Part shown: one piece after another, positions 1 to 11,900 of the stretch
Position numbering within the stretch: position 1 is the stretch's first letter
Layout: every line of letters starts with the position of its first letter
Assembly (NCBI RefSeq): GCF_000003815.2
Contig: NC_049987.1
Span: 25,027,846-25,091,845 of the forward strand
Origin: Branchiostoma floridae
Taxonomy: Eukaryota; Chordata; Leptocardii; Amphioxiformes; Branchiostomatidae
Reading direction: 5' to 3'
Length of the DNA stretch: 64,000 nt
Made by a program: the position numbers and the translations under genes
Notes under the pieces: generated by a model
What the model saw: the letters and a program-made list of their open reading frames with translations, nothing else
What the model was told of the DNA's origin: nothing
Databases searched by the model: none

Positions 1-1375
1 AACCTGGGTGCACCAGTGCACCAAATCCCAAAAATGAATTTCGAGCCCTGAATTGCCACCTTAAACTATGCACCACTAACTACTGTCTGTCAGAGATAGT
101 CTCTTATCCATCCTAGCCTAGCTCCAGCCCCTTCCTTGTTACTTCTCTGTAGAATATTCTGGCACCTGCTCCATTTAAATGTTTGGCCTGATGTCCTTAC
201 TTAGCATGAGTACCATCAACCGTAGTGACCGCTGGCTCAGTCCTTTTGGTTGCTAGCTCCGTAGTCAGCCAGCCTTTCGCTTGCAGCAAGTTGCTAGCTC
301 TGATCTTGTATCTGCTACCATAGCTACTCGGCCATTTGATGCCACCTATTTATGGGTGCCAGACAACTTTGCAGGGAAGTTATTAGAAAAGCAGGCCGGA
401 GCTAAAACAGGACGGACAGTTTGTGTTCTATCTCTGACCATCCATGAAACAAGCAGGAACCCCAGGCAACAGTCTATCCAGTCTCCAAGTAGAGGTTAGG
501 ATCAGGGTGGTTTTGGATCTCGTGTGGGTGTTTTCATAAAAATTTCTACTTAACCAGTTTTTGAACAAAAAGAAAACTTTCAGGACTAATTCGAAAACCC
601 AATAAAAGCGCGTAAAATATCTATTCAATGCCAGCCAGAGTCTAACCTCTGCTTGGAGAGTATAGTCCACCTTTCCCCTCATGCGTACACACAGAGCTAC
701 ATGTACTGTACATCACACTGTGATACTCTATTCACCTGGACACAACTGTCCTGTGTTCCGCACACAGACGGTGGGAGAGAAAGGTGAGGTCAGTGGTGAG
801 TGCTAGCTGCTACGAATGTGACAACTTCATTGGTGAATACCAAGTTACATCTTGTCATCCTAAGGTATATACCACTCAGCAACAAAATGATACACAGAGC
901 AAAACTGTACCAAAGGCATGGTGACTGTGTGTAAGCAAACTAGCTACAGCAGGACTTCATAGAAAAATACATATAGTAGAATGGGAGAGGTGAAGTACAT
1001 TTGTAGCAACTCAATCTTCTGTTTCTTTTCCTGACTGGTATTGCCTTCATATTCAAAATGCATGTACCAGAAAGCCTCTTCCAATTGCTAACATTAATGA
1101 TTTACCCTTCCATTTGCTTCCTGTAAAAAAAACACTAAATTCTCAGGGGACAAAGGCTTAGTGTAAGCATAGATATAAACACAATACTGATGATGTACTG
1201 CTCTTCTGAAAAAAAGGTGCAAACACCCAGTTAAAAAGATAAGATGGCAACAGGGTATGAAAACTCCACTTTAATAATAATCAACAATGACATCTCTGTC
1301 ACTCTGTAGTGAAAGCAGACTCTATTCAAAATCAAACAACGAGTACTAGTATGGTACAGGAGTAAATAGTCTTAC
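1..1375. other. Intronic sequence of CEP43 with repeat fragments; no exon seen
   Basis: No further CEP43-like exon was found here on the minus strand. Bases 1-50 look like the right end of a transposon finishing in TTTCGAGCCCTG. A short MITE lies at about 481-661. The rest shows no recognisable gene. Confidence 0.5.
481..661. mobile_element. Short MITE of the CTCCAAGCAGAGGTT family
   Basis: The ends are imperfect inverted repeats: TCTCCAAGTAGAGGTTAGG on the left and TAACCTCTGCTTGGAGAG on the right. The same termini recur near 17541, 17831, 18490, 20751, 20968, 39041 and 63811, so this is a dispersed nonautonomous family. I could not define a clear target-site duplication, so the superfamily is not assigned. 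Confidence 0.6.
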
Positions 1376-2811
1376 AATATTTGTTTCTGGGTCGAAGACT
1401 GCCAGCGAATAGTCCAGGTTGAAGTGGATGAGGAACTCTCGCACCAGCGCCGCAACCATACGACCTGGGGAGGTCAAGGGGCAAAGTTCAAAAGCCAGTT
1501 AACTGACAAGAAAGACTTCACACTAGTTAAAGGTCAAAATATGACCTTGCGGCCCTGTCCAGCAGGTTCATCCTAGTTAGTACCAGCAAAACTTTATAAT
1601 ATAAGAGACGTCAAAGAGACCAGAGACACATACTTGAAGAAATATACTGTATCCTTGAATTTTTACGACATCCTATCCTATATTCTTAGCCACAAACCTT
1701 CCTTGGTGTTGAGAAACTTCTTCAGGTCTTGGTTGACCAACTGAGACTTGCTCTGCAAAGAAGTAGAATCACAAGAACTTGATACAATTTTCTACACATT
1801 TTTTTTACAGATGTACATGTACATGTAATTACTTTTAACGATATTGGTAAAAGTCATCACAAATGCAAAATATCTTCAAGCAACATTCGGCCAACTAATT
1901 ACAAAAAAAAAAAAAAAACACCAACCTCTAAGGCCCCCTGCTCTTCTAAGGCAAGAAAAACACTTGCTCTCAGCTGAGCCTGAAACCAACATAAAACAAT
2001 TTCTTACTCCAAAAAAGAGTATATACATTTGTAATTTTGTTTTTAATCAATACTGATCAATATGAAAGGTCAATGACCCCTACATGTCCTCTATTTTACC
2101 ATAAATAGTATAAGCCTGGGTTCACATTGGTGTTGCAACTCGATGAAAATCCTAATAAAGCCATACTACCAAACAATGCAAGCTCACAAATTGATCCTCG
2201 CAAAAAGTCGCAAATAATTTTCAAATATTGTTTTCTAAATCTAATTCGCATCTAGTATCGTAACACAAATGTAGCAGAACATCAAGCTATATTTTAGCAA
2301 ATTTGTATTCATCTTGATATTTCTTACAATTAACAGTCTTGTGCCAAGTCTTGAAGCAAACAAAATGTCTTCTGATTCAGGTCAAGATGCATGTTTTTAC
2401 TATGCATGTTGACGTTTGACGTCATCGAAACCAGTCACTAAAATATTTATGACAGCTGACTACAAGGTCGTAGGACGAAAATATACAAGCCGTACAAAAC
2501 ATCGACGTAACACGAAACTAGTCGTCATGGAAACCTGCAAATTAGATATACTCAAAACATGACAGGTAGCTACAAAATCAACCGGTAACGATTACAGGTG
2601 TTCTTGAGACTTCCGTCGCTAAGTGCCAGGAAAATCCCGATTTTCCGGCATTTTTAGAGAAGTAACTTGCACTTATCTAGATTCATACAATGCCTATGTT
2701 CCTTAGCTACCAGCCACGCTGTTTTCTTACCCTGATTTTGCCCAGAACTCCGTTAGTCTCCAAAGTTTGAGCCACAAGATCGCGCAGTTCGGTGTCCTCG
2801 TCAGCCGACAT
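1376..2811 (-). CDS. CEP43: CEP43 (FGFR1OP/FOP) centrosomal protein, first four coding exons (partial)
   Basis: Four exons read on the minus strand: 2811-2731 (27 codons from ATG), 1979-1926 (18 codons), 1752-1698 and 1464-1376. All have GT-AG borders and matching phases (0, 0, 1, 0). The conceptual product starts MSADEDTELRDLVAQTLE and contains ASVFLALEEQ, LVNQDLKKFLNTKEGR and FNLDYSLAVFDPET. This closely resembles the N terminus of vertebrate FOP, including its LisH dimerisation motif. FOP family proteins sit at centrioles and ciliary bases and help anchor microtubules and start ciliogenesis. The final visible exon ends at a GTAAG donor, so the remainder lies beyond the left edge or in an exon I could not find in 1-1370. 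The start codon is 182 bp from the start of the divergent plus-strand gene. The related FOPNL/CEP20 is less likely, because the LVNQDLKKFLNTK and AVFDPET matches favour FOP. Confidence 0.9.
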
Positions 2812-2993
2812 CTTGAATTTTGCTGAACTACAGAGTCCGAGTCCGAGTCTCACGGAATCTCGCGCTTTCTCATTCGGCGTTCGTTGGTCCGATCAGCCAA
2901 TCAGAGCGCGTGTTTTAGATTTAATCGTTCGAATCGACCAATGAGAGCGTAGCTGCTAAATCAGCGTCTAGTTTGAACTTGTCGATTTCCAAA
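2812..2993. promoter_or_regulatory. Divergent promoter between CEP43 and the KEN-box gene
   Basis: The two start codons are 182 bp apart in opposite orientation. The interval holds CCAAT boxes at 2897-2901 and 2938-2942, each followed closely by GAGAGCG or AGAGCGCG, and TTTGAA at 2972-2977. CCAAT (NF-Y) boxes followed by a CHR-type TTTGAA are a known arrangement in G2/M gene promoters bound by the MuvB/DREAM complex. No TATA box is evident. The motifs are visible; the regulatory reading is inference. Confidence 0.6.
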
Positions 2994-5900
2994 ATGGCTG
3001 CTGTGGAAGAAGCGTTGATCAAGAAGCTGGAAGATCTGGGAGAAAAGCGAGCCAGGGGGAAGAAGCTGCACGAATGGACGAAGAAGGAGGCGGCGGAGGT
3101 GTTGTGCCACCTGTTTTCGCTGTACGATTCGAGCTGGGCGTGGGACGTGCGATCCCAGAGCGACGGGAAGAACGGGAAGACGATCGCGAGGTGAGTTGTT
3201 TGTTAGCGTGGGGTCACACAAGACAAATTTGCATGTGCTTTTATTGTTGTTATGGGGATTTTACTTTCATGTTATGATCATTTTTTTTCTATTTCAGACA
3301 TATCTTTATCTACTAGTACATATAATTCAGCTTGCATCACGTGAGACATCTCACTTCTCAAGTGAGAAGTGAGATGTTTCTGTACTGATCCTCTTCCTCT
3401 TCCTGTTGAAGCGACCACAATCATCGTGTTGATAATCATGATTTTATGGTTTATCTGTTACCCCATTTGTTTTTGTCAGACCAAAAACTGATCCCAAGGA
3501 AAACTTGAGCAGTTGATGATCTCTTTAATACAAATTTGATCCAGCTATATGTAGTTTTCAAATTATTTGCAAGCCTTACTTTACTAGTATTTTTATGCCT
3601 TGATGAATTAACATGTGATGCTAATTTATTGCGTTTTTATTTATTTTTGATGATGAAGAATATGTTTACCCTAGGAGTAGGAGGTTTAAAATTTAGAGAA
3701 CCTCATTCAAGTCATTGGTTTACCTGTATGAAAAAAAACAACAACATGATTTTGTAACAACACAGTCCCTGATTGATAAATAAATAAATATATATATTTT
3801 TTCTGACAGTTAACTAGATGCAAATCTTAAGAGCTTATTAGTATTACAGCCTCAGTCTTATAGTAATTTTACCTCCCCACCAAACCCAGGTACCTGCGTC
3901 TAATGGACATCGGTTACCTCCTGAAGCAGCCCTCCGACCTCGACCCCGCCAAGCACAAGCTGGGGAGGATCATGGGAGCCGTGCTGGAGAAGCTGGAATC
4001 TCGTCTGGGGGCCTCGCTGTACCAGAAACAGCGCCAGGCCGTGAAGCATCGCAGGCTCCAGGAGCTACAGCAGCGGAAACAGCACAACAGCGCGAGCAGC
4101 GAGTGTGAGATGGACAAGGAGAACTCACCTGCCAGACAGGTGTGTAGCCTGTAGTGTGTGTGTGTGTGTGTGAGTTAGTTTGTTTGTGTGTGTGAAGCAT
4201 CGCAGGCTACAGGAGCTACAGCAGCGCAGGAGACACAACAGCGCTGGCAGCGAGTGTGAGACAGACAAGGAGAACTCACCTGCCAGACAGGTGTGTAGCA
4301 CAGGTGTTAATGTGTGTGTGTGTGTTAGTGTATTTGTGTTTATGTGTGAAGCATCGGCGCCTACAGGAGCTACAGCAGCCTAGGAGGCACAACAGCGCTG
4401 GTAGTGAGTGTGAGACAGACAAGGAGAACTCACCTGCCAGACAGGTGTGTAGGACAGGTGTTAATGTGTGTGTGTGTGTGTGTGTGCGTACATGTGAGTG
4501 GCAGAAAAGGTTTACAGAAAAGTCTAAGCTGTCTACCTGGGCTGGCTATCACATCAGGCTACTCATGATCAGCTACCCATTCATATATGGGGCAAGCCTA
4601 TTGTTACTATGCGAGTAGCTTGACACAAGGCTGCGTTCTGCATTTTTGCAAAAATGTTGCCTTTCTAGTTTGATTTATCTGTCATATTTTTTTCTCCCCA
4701 CAGAACAAATCTGTCACAACCAGCAGCACTCCAACCAAAGGAAGCAAGTCCCTCTCTAAAGAACCAGCCAAACCGACTCATTCTGGATCACAGTCAAAAC
4801 CACCAGCTGTTAAAAGAGCTGCAGCAACACCGGTGAACACAAAACAGCTGAAACTTGTGGGGGTGAGTTAGTATTGCTATCACTGAAAGGGCTCAAAAAC
4901 ACTTGCTGCTTATCTTTTTATGTACGAGTGTTTCAGTGTGGTATCTTTTACTTTTTAGAAAGTGCATTAACACTCAAACCCCAACTCAATTTTTTCCGCC
5001 CCTCATTGGTTTGTAAAACTAGTCATTTTAAGCTTATGAAAACACATTGTCATCAATTTTATGTACTGTACCAGTGCTCGAAATACACTTTTCAGTCAAC
5101 TTGCACCTGTGCAAGTTAAGCCAAAGGTAACTTGCACCAAAAGAAACTTACTTGCACAACCCAAAATAGTGAACTGTTAACTTTAAACCCTTATCTCCTC
5201 TTCTGAAAATTTGCAAATGTATGTGACTAGTAGTAAATGGGGATACATACCGGTAAAGACCACATGTTTGGATATTTGTTTTTCCGTAGCGTATTTTATT
5301 TTTGGTTTGAAATTGTACAAACTGTTTCATAAAAACTGTGAATTTAGGCTCAATTAAAGACAATTCAATGTCTACAACTTGATAAGATCCATAGATTTCT
5401 TCTGGACTCATCGAGTGACATCCATCACAGTAACTATTCTTAAGCATCTCCAGAATGAAGTGGTAGAACAACTCAATACAATACATATAACTGGAAAAAC
5501 CAGTTGAACATATTAAAGTCACTAATTAGTATGCAAATGTACTCATATGCAAATCAAGGTAAGACAGCACCATAGGAATCATTAGCATTGTAGAGATGGA
5601 TTTGTTTAAAAAAATAGTTTACCTGGATGTCTAACCAAATTTATAAATAACAAATTTAGGCTTTTTTTTAGTCAGTGTTATTTTCTTTTACCTTTCAAAG
5701 ACAGACAATGTTCTCGGTGTGTGTAAGCTTTTTCTAATGTCAGGTATTAGAGGACAAAAGTAACTTGCACTGGTGCAAGTTTGGTCTAAACTTACTTGCA
5801 CCACACCAATTTTACTTGCACAAACTTGCATATGCATGTGGTATTTCGAGCCCTGTGTACTGAAGTTCAGGTTGTTGGGACGGATCGAGTGAAATTCCAA

Positions 5901-8900
5901 ACAAGCAAATTTCCGTCAGACTGACGGGTCCTGGAGACAGCTCTGCTATCAATGCTGAAAATTTTCTCCCAATTTGCCTACGCAGGGGACTCCCCTCCCA
6001 AGGGGTTCAGCATTTAGAGGGAAGGAAATTCCCAGAAGCCCCCCTGATGGCCAAACAGATGATTTGACACCACCCACAGAGACCCAGGGCCTCACTCCCA
6101 ACGTCACCAGGGAGAAGAAACCCTCCTGTACCAAGCCTTCAGGAATCATCATGAGGAAAGTTCAGGAGGCCAAAGTCACACCCGAGGGGGAGACATGGAA
6201 CGACGCAAACGACATATTAAAGAAGGACAGACGAGACAGCGAGACGCCGACGGGAAGGAGGAAAACTCGAACACCCCGCAGCGCTCGGCGGGGGACCTAC
6301 ACCCTGAGCTCTGCTCCGCTTGGCGTAGAACCAGAGGAAACACCTGTAAGCATCCCCCAGGGGACAGAGATCCCGAGGTCTCCGTTTGTCCACTCTGCAG
6401 CTAACAACTCACACGCAGACCCACAGAGGCCAACGGTATCTCGTGAGGATGTCAGCAAAGAGAGAGCCTACAGTCACGGCGGTTCCAGTAACAACATGTA
6501 TACAAGCGCTGGAACGGCTAGAACTGACATGGAAATGACTCACAACCTGACCAACAAGGTGCACAAAGATGTGGACACGAGCTGCGCGGACACAGATGGT
6601 CCACAGAAGAGGAGGAGTCCAGAGGATGAGAAGTGGAGGAGGCTGGTGGACCAGAGTCCCCCTGTACAGGTACAGGGCAGCAGGAGTCAGAGAGACTCTG
6701 TTGTGGTACGGCTGGAGGAAGAGCTGGATATGGCTGCCGACTGTAAAGAGGACAACAGGTGAGGCGACAGATGCAATGTTTATACAGTGATGATGAAACC
6801 AAAAATAATTTGATCAGGTTGGTAGATGACGGTACATGTAAGGTATATTCTTTAATCACAACCACACGTTGATACAGGACCTAAGTCAGCCAACATATCG
6901 GTGACCACCTGTCACCTTCTTCAGGCTCAGGGGAATAATGACTGGTACTTCTTTGTACTTTGCACTGCTAAGTGTTGCAAATAAGTAGATTTGAAAGTGT
7001 TTTTACCAGGTAGCTCTGAAAGCTGTACATAATCATTGATATTTCAGACAAATGAAGTAACAGGTATCAGTCTGAATTGTCTTACAACGTTTCCTATTGG
7101 ACATCTGAAATTGTCTTCATTTATAGTTAGAGTATAAAAGACCTGTTTCTTTCAGATCACTTCAGTGTCACTGACGAAGGATAGTGGATTCTATCCAAAA
7201 CGTCTGACCGTTTCAAACCATATCCAGTTGCTTGAGTAACTACTTTTTGGTGTAATGATATGATATTGTTTATTACCAGGTATCCCCCTGGAGTTCCTGG
7301 GTTTCCATCCGCTGATGCATCCCTACATCCCCCCAAAAGGCCTGAAGACTCAGGTCAGTTCTACTATGTAAAGCCATTAATGGTACATGCATGTTGTGAA
7401 AAATGTAAAATAACAATTACATGTACTTTTCTTTCACATTAACATGTAATCGTAATGTAAATTGTATCAGCTAAGCAAGGTTACTGCTTTCATCAGTTCA
7501 AGTTCAATTTTACCCACCAGAAAACATCCACCCAGTACTTTGGCCTCTTTTCTGTAAGCAACTTTAGCCTGGAGTCAAGCATTGCTAGCTTTGGTCCACT
7601 CCCATCGGTCAATACTTGGGAGAGTAACAACTGTTTGGAGCTGACCAAAGCTAACAAGGCTGGACTCCAGTCTAAAGCAGAAGTATAGTTCTGCTCTGTG
7701 TTTTAGGTAGATGAATTGCACAGTTTTTATGATTTGATTTTTCAGAGAGAACCATTGCCTGGGGACCAAAGGTGCAGCGTACTGGGCCAACTGCAGCTGA
7801 AGACAAGGAGAACTCACAGACACAGACACAGACAAATGTGCCCAAGAAAAGGAACTTACAGGTATGGTAACAAATGTTTAACTTCTCCAAGAAGTTAATG
7901 TTTTAGGTGTCATTTGTTAGTGAGTGTGCGTGTCTGTCTGTCTGCCGGTCTGTCTGTCTGTCTGTCTGTGGAAGCATAACTTGAGAAGCTGTGGGGATGG
8001 ATCCTTTTCATTCTTGGTAGGTGGGTAGAAGTCGGGAACACAAAGGTCATGTTTCTAAGCAGCTTTCCATGGTACTGAAGTGGAACTTCTGGATTTCATA
8101 TCTTGTGTGCTGGACATGCTATGGTTGTGACTTTGAGTGGAAGGTAGCTCTTGATTAAGCTACAAACTACATTTTACAGTTTTGACCAACTGTACAGTGT
8201 CACCCCAAATGGTAGAGGTCGCTGGCGAGCTGCCATCAAGCCCCCTCATCTACGTGCAAGCACGTCTAACCCCCACAGGATGGGGAACAACAGACGTTAA
8301 ACCAGAGAGTGCGTGTGCGAGTGTGAGTGCCAGATCTACCTGAATGTTTGTGCAACTGTAGAAACAAAGGTGTCTTCTGCTTTTTTGTTGCCCCAGGAGG
8401 AACTGATCTCCTTCAGTGGGTTCAGGTCCCTGGCTGAGAGGAACAGGTGTACACCCATGAGGAAAACCAAACCAGACATACAGGTGCAGCCACCAACGGT
8501 AGGTCATTTTGCTGTCATACATTTTAAACAACTATCTTTATTCCTTTATTTGGGTTTATGACAGAGTGAAGGGGAGGGCAGAATATATGAACAGTTTGGT
8601 TGTTTTTTGATTCAGACCCTTGTAGGCAAAGAAAGTTTCCTTGCACTTTCAGTAGCAGGGTATATTTTTACAGGGAGGGATTGCCAGCCCTTCCCCTTTA
8701 ACATGCTAGAGGCACCTCCTCGACCATGACACCCTCTGAAAGACAGATACAGCCCCAACCGAGATGCCCTACCCAGGATTGAACCTCCCAGCTACCAACT
8801 TATTGGAACCAATTTCACAACTGTGAGGCTGCTACCGGCCAGTTGAGCTACAGGAACATCCACATAGCTGTTTATAGGTTGACAGAATAACCTGTTAAAA

Positions 8901-11900
8901 TCACTCCTAACAAAGTATCTTCCATGTCTCTTTACTCCACCAGTCCGTCAGCAAGCACAAGTCCAACCTCACGACGACCTCTGACCTGTCCTCTGACCTG
9001 CCCACCATGCTGTCGAAGATGACCATCGCGGCCACACCCCGGTCGAAACAGCTCAACGCGGTCGGCCTTCCGAGCTTCGCTGCCGGCACCCCCGCGGGAA
9101 AGCAGCAGCTGTCGTTTGGAACGCCAAGTCTGAGGGCGACCCCCATGTCTAAAGCTGCCCCCATGTCTAAAGCGACTCCACTGTCTAAAGCCGCACCACT
9201 AGCGAGAGCGACGCCCCTGGCTAAGGCCACACCCCTGGCGAGAGCGACGCCCCTGGCTAAGGCCACGCCCCTGGGGCTGTCCAGGCAATGGGGCCCTTCC
9301 GCTGAGAACACCATCACGAACTTTGACTCAGCATTCAGGAGTAAGGGTTGTGAGAATAAACCTACCAACAGGTATGGAAATTAATTTTTGTTGTTTGTGT
9401 TTGGAAATTTTTTTGGCTTTTGTGGTCTTGGTGTGTTTGTTCCTGTTTGTATAAGTTATGTGTTCTGTGTTGTGACAAGGATTTAAAGAAACAGGAGGCA
9501 TGAAAATAACTTGTTTTTTTATTTTTTTATTTAATTAACATTACCTATATTTCTAACTTTTGAACACTAATCGTTTTACTAGTAACTTTTTTGTTTGTAA
9601 TTGAAGAGTTGTTCTGTGTTAATTTTATAACAGGGAGAAGGAAAAACCTACATGTACAAGGGGCCCTGTCATCAAGCAGTCGTTGTTTCCATCTTCGCAG
9701 GTGAGGCACAATGTGTGAACCGGAAGTTTTAAGAAGGAAATATGAGCGCTTAAGCTCAACTTTTAATGGGATATCAAACTGCAGCAGAACCTTTCTTATT
9801 TTGCATATTATTCAAACTTATTTTGAGAAAGAAATATTATCAATCTCGAAGTTCAGCTGCAGTATTATATTGAAAAGGAAATACATTGTACAAGCACAAC
9901 TGTAATAGAAAAGCACAGACGGATCCAGTGGAAAATTGCAGTAATTCCAGATAGTGACTCAATACACAGACAGCTGTGAGTACTGGAGTAAAAGTCGTCC
10001 CAGGTCATGACTGGCAACAATCAAGTTGGTTTGTCACTGGATATCAAATTGAATGTTATTTGTACATAACCAAGTTTTTATTTCAAGATTGACGTTTCAA
10101 TGACCATCTGACTGTCACCTTCTCAGGGCAATTCTTACTGGTTATGTTACACACTACATGTACAAGTGCTTCTTTGGTGTCACTCATGACTGCTTAACAG
10201 AGGCAGTCCCAATTCCCAAATGTCAAGTGTTTACATAAAACATAGATAAGCTAATCTCTGTCGGAGGCAGTAGTCCTACCTACCACTTCCCTATGTCTCA
10301 GAACCTCACTGGGTTTACAGTGACCGGTGCATGAGGTGTTTGGTGCAGGTTAGGAACACATCTGTCATCCAGTGGAAACTACCAATATACACTCACTTAT
10401 CCACTACACTCATAACATCCCCTCCCCAACCAAACTGCTTTTCGGCCTCAGGGCTCAAAACTCACTTTTGGGTGCACCAGAAAATTTGTGGTGCAAAAAT
10501 CAGTATATAATAAAGTAGAATGTCAGCAAAACACATAATCACACGTCTTACTGCCTCTCTGCAGAGCTTGAACCTGAAATTCTAACATTTGGAGCAGTAA
10601 TGTGAAAAAGATGTCTTTATTTGACACTTCTGACACTTGAATGACAAGAAATTGTTGCTAGTATGCTGTAAACTAGAGTAAAATTTTACTATCTTCACAT
10701 ACATAACAGTTCAGTTCAGTTCGTCCTCATATGAGGTGCCATTAACGATGTCCGACCAGGCATCTCTATCTAGCATGGCGACTAGCAAGTTGTAGTCCTT
10801 TAAACCAACCTCCTCCTCCAGAACTTTCTTAAGTGTTAGGTTCGGTCGTCCCCTTTTTCTCTAACATAACCCTACATACAAATGCCTAGGTGCACCCACT
10901 GTCAAAACTTAGGCTCACAGCTCAAATTTTGAGCTATATGCATTCAGTACTTCCTTATCTTAGAACCTATCGGTTTACAAATTGTTGAAGGATGATATTA
11001 ATGACAAGAGGTCAGGAGAGGTGAGATAGAGGAAGAGGAAGGTGTGAGGGTATGAGGGGCAGGAATGTCTGGCGAATTCCCGGGATGGTTGGCACAACTC
11101 TGGTGACCTGTCTTCGCTGACCTCCTTGTTCAAACAAACTTGAGTTGTCTGGCGGGTGCCATCTGGAGTCATGGTCACAAATCACTTCTTAACCCTTGTC
11201 TTGCTAAGCCCATATACATGTACATTTGTACATGGGTTGCACATGCATTGTGTCAAGTCAAGTCAAGGTTTAGTCAAAGCACAACAATTGTCGCAGGTAC
11301 AATGTAGGGCAAAGTAAAATATACATTATGTGAGGCAACTAGCTGTGAATTAAAACAGAACATGTAGGTTCTAGGCTATACAATATTGAGAGAAAACACA
11401 ATGTACAATATGGAACAAAACGTTATAGCAGACTACTTTGAACTTGCATGTGTCTGTATGTGAGTCCCATATTTTTATAGGTTTGGGGTATTTGTTAACT
11501 AAATGCAGCATATCATAGCATATAGCACCAAATGGGTAAGTTTATCTGCAGCACAGAAAAGGTCAAGTTTAACTAATCCAATAAAGCAATCATTAATTTT
11601 AAAAAATTCTAGAAGGACAACGTCCGACAAGGGTTAACTAAGTCATCTGTCATTCTGTGCATACCTTACTTTCTAGGCTTCACAAACATTCACAAACCTC
11701 ACTGTTTAAGATAGCTGCTACTCTGGTTGCACGACTATGAAGGTGTTGTCTGTTTGAAGTGGGCCTTAGTCATCTGTGCCTGTTGTATGTTGTCAGGCTC
11801 TGTCTAAACTCACAACCTAGCAGCTATCTTAAACAGTGAGGTTTGTGAACTTTTGTAAAGCCTAGAAAGTTTTTGGTTATGCCTTTCCATGTGAATTGAA

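Larger units (their letters stand above)
4153..4490. repeat. TG microsatellite tracts separating the exon 2 copies
   Basis: TG-rich tracts at about 4153-4193, 4310-4346 and 4465-4490 follow each of the three exon 2 copies. They are part of the 151-154 bp tandem unit and probably helped generate it by slippage or unequal exchange. Confidence 0.85.

Noticed and set aside
428-682. Recurring peptide LQAEVRL in short ORFs (also near 17540, 17840 and 18500)
   Set aside because: It is the translation of the CTCTCCAAGCAGAGGTTAGG MITE terminus, not a conserved protein motif.
2973-2993. Upstream extension of the KEN-box protein (start at TTG)
   Set aside because: There is no ATG upstream in frame; the ATG at 2994 has a strong Kozak context and the extension overlaps the TTTGAA promoter motif.
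5148-5522. 124-codon minus-strand ORF
   Set aside because: It lies inside a nonautonomous transposon, has no domain I recognise and no second copy to test conservation.
8776-8850. A true tRNA gene from the A- and B-box-like motifs
   Set aside because: No cloverleaf can be formed and the spacing and flanks fit a tRNA-derived SINE instead.
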